Source of the DNA: Lepidostoma basale
Taxonomy: Eukaryota; Arthropoda; Insecta; Trichoptera; Lepidostomatidae
Direction of reading: 5' to 3'
Assembly (NCBI GenBank): GCA_022606425.2
Contig: JAHDVF020000100.1
Span: 124,001 to 188,000, forward strand
DNA length: 64,000 nt
The position numbers and the translations under genes were made by a program. Under the pieces are notes generated by a model. That model searched no databases and had not been told where the DNA came from. It saw nothing but the letters and a program-made list of their open reading frames with translations. Shown one piece after another: positions 56,295 to 64,000 of the stretch (position 1 is its first letter; each line of letters opens with the position of its first letter).

Positions 56295-57390
56295 TAAACA
56301 TTTTTAATGGAAAATCGAAGAAGGCTATCTAATGCTCTTAAAACGCGTCCATGTTCAATCTTAGAATAATTGACGTGCACAGTTTTGATGATGTTTTTAT
56401 AATTTTAAATCAAGAGGTATATTTTAAATATAGAACCATGTGGCGAATAACTCCTCTGGATCGGATTATTAATGGTTGTTTTTGTCAAGATGACTCGGTT
56501 TTGTTTTTCAATGAATTTCCATTAATTTTAATTTATGTCAATACGAGCAAAAAAACGGTCTTTAGAAAATGGACTGCAGGGCAACCGGGTAGCGAGAGCT
56601 TTCTGAAGTTCCTAACAAGAGGAAAAGGAAGGGGTGAAAGCCGTACGCTGCCGATATATAGATAATGGATCCACAATAAAACTTTGTATTAAAACCGTTT
56701 TCTCAAAACGGGTCCAAGTTGAGACAAAGTACGAACTCTCGACTCCTCGGCAAATAGATAAAGAAAACAACCGGTTACGTATGGCCGCCGGACCAAGACA
56801 ATACAAAAGATGTCGCGTGCTCAACAAAGAAAACCCAACAAACTTTCGGTGTCGGACGAACGGAACTTGCCAAATTCGGTTGGGTTCGGGTGAAGGGGTA
56901 TTGTGGACCTTGCTTCTTCCACTGGCACCGATACCGGCCACTCGCTCCAGGGTAACGTAAAAAGTGGTCGTTGAATAAAGCATTTTTCATAAAGTTGATG
57001 AGGGTGTATTCATAAGTTTGTGACTATAAATTATTATGCATGAATTCAATGTTCAAACAAAACACGACAGTCTTCGTGGCAGAGTGGCAACAGTTTTGAC
57101 TGCCACACCGAAGTTACCGGGTCTCCGACGATGACAGTGTGAAAAAAAATCGCACGCTGTCTTTGGTCTGGTAGAATTCACGTGATAATAAAAATGGTGA
57201 TAGACTAGCTACACATTTCATGAGCTAAAAAAATGTACTCAGTTATCCGATTCAAATAACCTGTTGTTTACAAAAATGTGTAAAGAAACGAGAAACTACC
57301 ACATTTAAGGCCGGAGTGGCATGCCAAGAATCAGCAAAGTTATAATGGTTTTATTGCAAACTAATCTTTAGGATTAAAAATTAACAATAA
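56295..57390. other. No gene confirmed; GC-raised stretch at 56560-56960
   Basis: Overlapping frames of 104-123 codons on both strands lie in this stretch, which is less AT-rich than its surroundings. One + strand frame reads MAAGPRQYKRCRVLNKENPT. No domain recognised; it may be unique conserved DNA. Confidence 0.35.
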
Positions 57391-57394
57391 CAAA

Positions 57395-57560
57395 CAAAAC
57401 AAATCATCACGCCATTACATAGACCACCATATTTCTCTGTTATGACAAACTTCTATCGAGTCAAACACGTACGTCGATTCTTCCGACTTCTATTATATCA
57501 TGTTTTCCTCGGTCTTTCTCTATTCCGTACTCCATTAATGTCGTTAACGTATAATTTCTT
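57395..57560 (-). mobile_element. TTAG-tail LINE, second subfamily, fragment
   Basis: CGAGTCAAACACGTACGTCG, ATTCTTCCGACTTCTATTA and TTTTCCTCGGTCTTTCTCTA are the complement of MTR.., RRNR and PRKT coding. Confidence 0.65.
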
Positions 57561-57579
57561 ACACAGACTGTTTTATCTC

Positions 57580-57860
57580 CTAGCATGCAGAACTAACCTG
57601 CCTCTAGTGTTGCCGGTGGGGAGAGTTTTCAAACTGCTGAACATGATCGCTTTGGAGATCGACGTCTTTCATATTAGTAAAAGTACGTTCAGATTACAAA
57701 TATTTTTGACTTTGGTAAGTATCTTGTATTCCTAAAATTGAACCATTTCTTATGCGTTCTTGGTATTATATATATTTATAATATTTTATCTGTTTTCAAT
57801 AGATGTCTTAAACTATAATTGTTGTTTGTAATATCTTTAAAGAAAAAATAAACTAAGTAA
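57580..57860 (+). mobile_element. LINE 3' fragment, CR1-like (tentative)
   Basis: NLPLVLPVGRVFKLLNMIAL then EIDVFHISKSTFRLQIFL in one open frame, with the AT-rich tail TTATGCGTTCTTGGTATTAT. It is the best-preserved copy of this C-terminal block here. Confidence 0.7.
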
Positions 57861-57867
57861 AGATAGG

Positions 57868-58085
57868 CGTGGAATCCTACCATTTATACAAGTTCCAAAA
57901 ATTTTGCAGACGTGGTGGTCATAAGAAAAAAGACGGAATGGGGAATGTTGTTAAACATAAAGCGATCGCTCAACCCAACCAATGACAGGTCATAAGTCCT
58001 GTAAGCGCCTCGGCCACCACATTCTGTTCCCAGAAAACAATTTACACCTTCGTCTCTATTGAGATACAATTAATCCTTATAAAAT
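57868..58085 (-). repeat. Interspersed repeat family R
   Basis: AAAGCGATCGCTCAACCCAA, ACAGGTCATAAGTCCTGTAA, CGGCCACCACATTCTGTTCC and TTGAGATACAATTAATCC, complement of the family R blocks. Confidence 0.8.
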
Positions 58086-58089
58086 AAAA

Positions 58090-59495
58090 AATAAACTGAT
58101 ATATGATATGTGATTTTTTAACAATTTTTTTCTTCTTCTTTTAGAGCGCCATTTTATGATCCTTTCATTGTAAAGAAACATTATACATAAATATTTTTTA
58201 AACCATTACTGCCAAAGGAAACGTAGAAAAAGGTTGTAGCCTAAATAAATTTGATGGTAGTAGAAAAAGTTGCTTTAGATATATGCAACATAAAGATAAG
58301 GAAAGGTTGGTTGAAAATTCTTAACTGACTTATAACATATATCGTTTCTTGAACAACAATGAACAATGACAAAATCCATTTAAATATTTTAAGTAATATA
58401 AATACTTATGTCTTATTCCTATGTCTCAAATGTCTGCCGCTGTTTTATCTCTATGTTTCATCTTTGTGACTCATCTCTGTGTCTCGTCTCTACATCTCAA
58501 CATTATGTCTTCTCTTTCTCTGAATATTAATCTATTCTACAGAAGTTTTATTTAATTTAATTGACATGTTTTACCTTGCTTAACCTTTATCAAATAACAT
58601 ACGAATGAAAACAAATAACATTTCTATGAAAAGTGAGAAATAATGAAACTAGAATTGATATCCAACAACTGTTTGATTGAAAAAACAGCAGGCAAACGGA
58701 AACGAATAATATGCAGAGATATTGGATTTAATCAATTACTTGAAAATACGCAAAAAAAAGTTTTAAAATCTTTATAAATAGTGCATGCTTTGATCTCTTA
58801 TCCTAGTATTAAAAAGCTCAAACTATTTGATTAAGCAACTTATAATCTAAACGATGCATCTTATAATATTAAAAAAAAAATTATATACCATAATGGGAAT
58901 GGAAAGATTGCTTTTTACTAAGAGTTGTTTGGTTATCCAGCTCAAAAACATTTCTTCAGAAACATGTCGTGATTACTTGTAAATATACATCTAATTTACA
59001 CTTTACGTGTAAATATACATCTAATCGCTTATTTGAATCAAACAGTATATTACAAAACAGAATGTTTTATAGAATGCTTTATATGTAATGAACGAGTATG
59101 CAAAACAATATACTCCACTCTCTAGAATTAAACTGTAGATTGAATTGAACACATATTTCACGTTTTTATTATTATTATTAACCCTATGAAGATTCATAAT
59201 TATGAATATTTTAATGAATTGAAACACAGTCTTTTCATTTACAGGAGTTAATTAATCTCGACGCAAATCGAAGATATAAACAGTTTTCCAAGCTTAAAAC
59301 GTTTCTTCTTGATATTTCTTTCTATTCTCACCAGTTTCATCAGTTTGTCTACCTTTTTCTGGCGTATATTTATTACTATTATCTATTACTTACAGACTGA
59401 GTTATATCATTATATAAATAGACAAAAACCCGAAAAACCAATGGAGATGTCTACATGCGTAATCTAGTACTGTATGATTTGCAGAGACTTTCACA
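58090..59495. other. No gene seen
   Basis: AT-rich. A scrap of family A (TTGACATGTTTTACCTTGC, near 58560) is present. A C/T-rich block (GTGTCTCGTCTCTACATCTC near 58470) is of unknown nature. Confidence 0.4.
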
Positions 59496-59499
59496 GTGC

Positions 59500-59870
59500 A
59501 TTAATAAAGATTTTCTGCTTAATGCTTCCCAATCTTAATAGATGACGCTAGTGTAGAGTGAACTAAAATATGTAAAGATAAGCGTGGGATTCTACATATA
59601 TACAAGTTCCAAAAAATTGTCAGATGTGGTGGATATAAAAAGGGCGGAATGGGGAATGTTGTTAAACATAAAGCGATCGCTCAACCCAACCAATGACAGA
59701 TCAAGTCCTGTAAGCCCCTCGGCCACCACATTCTTTTCCTAGTAGAAACAATTTACATCTTTGTCTCTATTGACTTACAATAAATCCTTATTAAAAAAAT
59801 AAATTATCCGCAATGGGTAAAATCCAGTATTTGTCTACAAGAATTTGTAAACATTCAAAATGTTAAATAT
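59500..59870 (-). repeat. Interspersed repeat family R, longest copy
   Basis: Starts with GATGACGCTAGTGTAGA, then AAAGCGATCGCTCAACCCAA, GGCCACCACATTCTTTTCC and, beyond an AT stretch, CCGCAATGGGTAAAATCCAG. It shows that the family extends past the TTAATTGTATCTC block to ~370 bp. Confidence 0.8.
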
Positions 59871-59911
59871 TTTATTGTTTCTTGAACAATGATGTAAAAC
59901 TTCATATTTAA

Positions 59912-60096
59912 TAATTAATACGAATGAAAACGTCAGTTTTCTAGAAGTTTAAATATATTTTATGGGAATGACATGTTTCGGCCTTCTAAGGCATTATCAA
60001 ATGTCATTTGATAATGCCTTAGAAGGACGAAACATGTCATTCCCATAAAATATAATAAAATTTCTAGAAAACTGATGTTTTCATTCGTATTAATTA
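59912..60096. repeat. Near-perfect 92-bp palindrome, hammerhead-like family A
   Basis: Arms 59912-60003 and 60005-60096 are inverted copies centred on CAAATGTCATTTG. Each contains TTTGATAATGCCTTAGAAGG and CGAAACATGTCATTCC (one arm has CCGAAAC, the other ACGAAAC), then ATAAAATATA and CATTCGTATTAATTA. It is the best-preserved family A pair. Confidence 0.85.
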
Positions 60097-60099
60097 AAA

Positions 60100-61545
60100 A
60101 TGAATACATTTCCAGAGTGTATTAGTTTATACCAATGTATTAAATAAACTCAAGATAAAAAATAATAATTTGTGGGAATCAATCTCCCATCAAAGATGTA
60201 AATCCTTGTATCTTGACAATAAGTGTGCTGGTAAACATTTTTTTTAACATTATTAAAATTTACCAGTAATATTCTAAATTTATCCAAAGATCCGAAGACT
60301 CTAGACTTTAAGTGAAGGCGCTAAGCTCTAAAAAGGAATATTTTTATAACCGAATAACCTGGCACCAATTGATAAAAAAATCTCCCGAAGAATTACATCT
60401 CCTTATGATAAAGATTGAAAAATATCTGGATTCATTAAAATTATAATTAAACTAAAAATATGTTCCAAGACTGGGTCATCGAAACTCATTATGCTGTAAT
60501 GATATCATACTACGAAGGCAAATATGACCATTTGGAATGTTTACTGCACTTGTGAATTATTGTCCATTATCTCGTGGGATGCATGCCAACAAATTGCAGC
60601 CGCTTTTATGATGCAATCTCACTGCTACATTATATGGTCGGTGTTAAAAGCATATAAACACCATAAGTGTAACGTGAAATCGCGGATGTTCCATCACGCA
60701 TCCCAACTTCCGGATAACGCAGGAAGCCAAAGTAAATCCCGACGGTACAAGACTCACAGAGAACCTTTTAACTTGATTCCAAACAAAAACATACAACGTA
60801 AATTTTAAAAACATCTTAACTGTCATTGTGAAGATTCGTTAAAAAAAATACTTGACATCCAGGAACGGTTTTTTTTTCAATAAAAAAAATTCTAAGCTTA
60901 ATGCTTGTTAAAAGTTCAAATTTAAAATACAAAGGAAACTCGAAAGGAGGTATCCGTAAGTATGATTGACATAACTTCGCCTTGTAAGCTTTTAACTGTC
61001 TTGTTTTAAAAAATATTTTGTTTTGTTTCGTCCGGGGAGACTCTATTTAGATTTTGTATTTTTTCTAGAATTGTATTGTTGAAAATTTAAGACGGATTTC
61101 GTTAATTACCCGAAAGGGGTCGTTAGAAAACAAGACATTAACTGCGCTTAATGTTCGGATGTGAGAGAGTTCGGAAAAACAAAGTCGTAAACTTTTCTCT
61201 TCGCATTTAGGAGTGGAACAGAAAAATTTCTGCTTTGCGAAAAGAACGAGGAAATGCATTAATATGCAACACGAAGGCCCGTTATACTATTTTAATTATA
61301 ATATGATGACAGTAATTACTTTCTTGTCTGCAGCAGTTTGAAAAATATATGTAAAGTAGGTAGAATGTGTTATGAGTAAAACGTTGGGTGAACATTCGTA
61401 ATGTATTGTAAAAAAAGTGTGCGAAAACATATATTTTTCTTTTATGTGCACTACTCAGCAAATCTTTTCCAACAAAGGAATTATATATTATAATATTTTT
61501 AGGTCAGTCTTTTAAATCGTACTAAGGAACTACAAAACTGCATTT
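60100..61545. other. No gene confirmed; unique-looking island at 60500-60790
   Basis: A 94-codon + strand frame (60524-60808) is unrecognised. The rest is AT-rich. Confidence 0.4.
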
Positions 61546-61549
61546 ATAA

Positions 61550-61700
61550 ACTAAATAACTAAGAAATCACCACGCCGCTTCTCCGGAGGCCATATTGCTA
61601 GGTCTTGACACACCTCTTTACTATTCTCTACATTCATACATCGTAACGTGCACGTTCGTCGATTTTTCCGACTTCGAATTTAGCCGCCTTTTAGTATTTG
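61550..61700 (-). mobile_element. TTAG-tail LINE, second subfamily, fragment
   Basis: AACTAAGAAATCACCACGCC, CATTCATACATCGTAACGTG, CGTTCGTCGATTTTTCCGAC and TTAGCCGCCTTT are complement of this LINE C-terminus, tail degraded. Confidence 0.7.
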
Positions 61701-61859
61701 ATTAATTTTGTAATGTACTGTATTTATTTTAATGAAAAAGAGAATTGAATTATTTTTACAGAAACACTATGATTCTTCAACAATCTTAACAATTTAATTG
61801 GAAACACGTATTAAGTACAGCGTTCCGAAATTTAAATATATTTATTATGAAATTATCTT

Positions 61860-61950
61860 TGCCAACCGATGTTGACATCACGAGGGGTTACAATCAACAT
61901 TGGTAATGGCGACAGCAGTCGAAACAGCTACCGCGAAAGTTTCATAAAAA
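61860..61950. repeat. Family C remnant (inverted pair)
   Basis: GATGTTGACATCACGAGGGG and GCGACAGCAGTCGAAACAGC resemble both halves of the family C foldback at 49721-49845, with the CTGATGA core lost. Confidence 0.55.
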
Positions 61951-61954
61951 TTAA

Positions 61955-63125
61955 AAAACAATAAATAATTATTGTTTCCACCCAAACAGCTAATAAAGTA
62001 CATTAATTTAAAATCTGGTAGCGAAAAAAAATCAAATCCTTAATTTTTTGATCCGTCAAATAATATATTTGATGATTTATAAAGCGCCGTATTGCATGAT
62101 TTAATCATCTTGAGGGCGTTGATGCTTATTATTTTTAGTTATTTTGACATGTCTAGCTTGTCTAGTAGAAATAACCTTAATGATAAAATATTGAAGACTT
62201 GCACATATTTAAAATTTTCCTTTTTAAATCTCTAATTAATAAAGTATAGCTGACTTTCGTTTTAGTTTTATGAGAAAATTGAAAGAAGCATTCAATAAAT
62301 CAAGCAAACAACTTCATCAGATCTGTTTTGAATCTAGAATCCGAGAGTCATTATGAAATTGGGGCATAAATTGACAATTAATTGAAATGTTTTTCTCCGT
62401 TGTACAATCCCTGATGGAAATTATCTTAAAACTTCCCGCTTGTGTTTGTTTGGTAATTTATTATTTATTATACAGTCTTCAAATTAATTAAATAACCAAA
62501 AGTTTTTTAATATTCACAAATGTGAAGTGTGCATGATTATATTTAAAAATTAAGACTACATCCGATTACGTTAAGTCAGATAGGGTATAAAAATGCGAAA
62601 GTATTGGCGTTCAAGCGTGACTTTAAGAAACTTCAATCTTTATTCATAATCAATAGTATGTGTTTTGGTACTGATGTGAAACATGAAATTTCGCCACAAA
62701 CTAGATAGGAATGCATCTGATATTTTTGACATTTTTGGATCTAAACAATATGAAAACTGAAATTTAAAAGCAAAGCAAGAAACTGGCGGAAGAAGATCAA
62801 ATGCAAAATAAAAAAAATATTTTTGCGACGGAGATGATTTGATCTTTGAGATGATTTTTTTCTTGCAAAATATAGATTCACTTAAAGAGGGGAAAATATT
62901 CTATTGGATTGATGAAGTTTAATAAGAAATCATGAGCACCAAATAGTGAATTACAGAATGCCCACAAATGTATAACGAACATCAGTACTCATTACGATAT
63001 AACTTTATTTTTTAAATATAACAAATTAAGGGTTTTTACATTTTTAAAATTAACGATAGTTCCATATAGCATATAAGGAATTTTTTATGGTCATCGTGAT
63101 GAACTGCGTTATTTGATGAATGCGT
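61955..63125. other. No gene seen
   Basis: AT-rich; nothing supported. Confidence 0.4.
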
Positions 63126-63129
63126 GATA

Positions 63130-63435
63130 AATAAAACTAAGAAAGGGTCACTAAGATGGTTTGGACATTTGGAACGAATAAATAAGGGAAGAATGGTTAA
63201 AAATATATATATACAAGTAGTGTGAATGGTAAAATAAGTCGAGGAGGGAATACATGGCTTGACCAAATTAATCAATTATTGAAAGGCGGCCATGTTTGAA
63301 GTAGGAACAATCGACGAGCGTGCATGCCACGATGTGTAAATGTAGAAGAGGCGCGAGGATTATGCCAGGATAGAACAATGTCGCGATCCGAGGAAGCGGC
63401 GTGATGGTTAGTGAGTTTTTTAGTTAGTTAGTTGG
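63130..63435 (+). mobile_element. TTAG-tail LINE, second subfamily, 3' fragment
   Basis: KGSLRWFGHLERINKGRMVK, then after indels LDQINQLLKGGHV and ATGCCACGATGTGTAAATGT, ending GCGGCGTGATGGTTAGTGAG and a TTAGTTAGTTAG run. The SILSAY part is deleted. Confidence 0.75.
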
Positions 63436-63439
63436 TGGA

Positions 63440-64000
63440 GTTTTATTTATTATTTTATGAGGAGGAAATTGCAAGCGTTTTAAATAATTGACCACTTATT
63501 TTTTCTTAAAAGTCGGTATAGTTTCAATTTTAGTATTTACTATTGTTTTTCTTGTCAAAAAAATATAATCCTTTCTTAATTTTTATTATTTTAATCACAA
63601 TCACCCACAATTTAAACAAGCAATGGGTATATTTTAAGTTTGATACAAATGCTATATATTGAATATTGGTATTTAATTGAGTTGAGTGAGGATATTTCTT
63701 AAATTCCGAATAAAATTGAGCTTTAATCAGAGTGCTTTTGACAATAACATAAAGTGTCTTGCGAGATTCTCAGTCAAGTGAAGACGGTTTTATGTTAGAA
63801 CACATCACCGCGGAGAATGCAACTAAACGCGCGTGCCAAATTGTAAGGAGGTTTACATCTAAATCTCCACGCGCCGCCCCGTGTCTCTGTGTCGACATTC
63901 CGTGTCGCCGATTTATCGGTCGCCACATTAAAGTGTCTGCCAAAAGTTCCATTCGCAGATAGCGTCCGAGGGGCGAGAGTCGCTAAATTAATAAGCCGGC
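63440..64000. other. No gene seen; GC-raised island at 63770-63990
   Basis: Opposed 67- and 60-codon frames lie in the island, neither recognised. The window ends inside it, so it could be the edge of an exon or conserved element. Confidence 0.35.

Noticed and set aside
56612..56983. Opposed frames of 104-123 codons as genes
   Set aside because: Both strands are open in the same GC-raised stretch, neither has a recognisable domain; listed only as a region.

Overview
This window is AT-rich, intron- and repeat-dominated eukaryotic DNA, most probably from an insect and likely from a moth or butterfly. The evidence is one very large exon of an animal myosin gene, spliceosomal signals, and repeat families of the kind common in lepidopteran genomes: RTE-like LINEs with short tetranucleotide tails, SINEs that borrow LINE tails, and hammerhead-bearing foldback repeats. 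The order-level assignment is inference. I see no operons, phage genes, CRISPR arrays, tRNA or rRNA genes.

Only one cellular gene segment is well supported. Positions 45858-49436 on the + strand form one open exon of about 1,190 codons that I identify as the tail of unconventional myosin XV (MYO15A type; Drosophila Myo10A/sisyphus). It holds three copies of an acidic motif ending in IKGGG, two proline-rich tracts, a long charged linker and a FERM-like region that stops just where an SH3 domain would follow. A GTGAGA splice donor sits before the in-frame stop. The motor, neck, first MyTH4, SH3 and C-terminal domains are not recognisable in the window, so the flanking sequence is probably long repeat-filled introns.

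Region by region: 1-8201 is a non-autonomous LTR retrotransposon on the - strand. Its two LTRs are nearly identical and about 1.89 kb long, and it has a tRNA-His-type primer site, a polypurine tract and about 4.5 kb of interior without coding capacity. From 8.2 to 45 kb there is a dense mixture of LINE 3' fragments, hammerhead-like foldback repeats, SINEs and other interspersed repeats. The longest LINE copy is at 38790-41259 (5'-truncated, with two frameshifts), and a 1-kb element with 261-bp inverted arms lies at 37456-38510. An R1-like LINE fragment lies about 80 bp upstream of the myosin exon and an RTE-like LINE tail begins almost at its donor. From 49.7 to 64 kb the same repeat families recur.

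Three themes are worth attention. (1) Several foldback and tandem repeat families carry hammerhead-ribozyme-like cores with very short palindromic helix III sequences (ACCGGU, ACAUGU, ACAGCUGU), as known from Penelope-like elements and retrozymes; three copies keep the consensus CUGANGA...GAAA...UH order. (2) A LINE family whose stop codon lies three bases before its TTAG tail donates its last ~64 nt, which are coding sequence, to a non-autonomous SINE present at least five times here. (3) The LTR/primer-site junction of the LTR element is present three times in near-tandem, suggesting the LTR grew by absorbing old primer sites.
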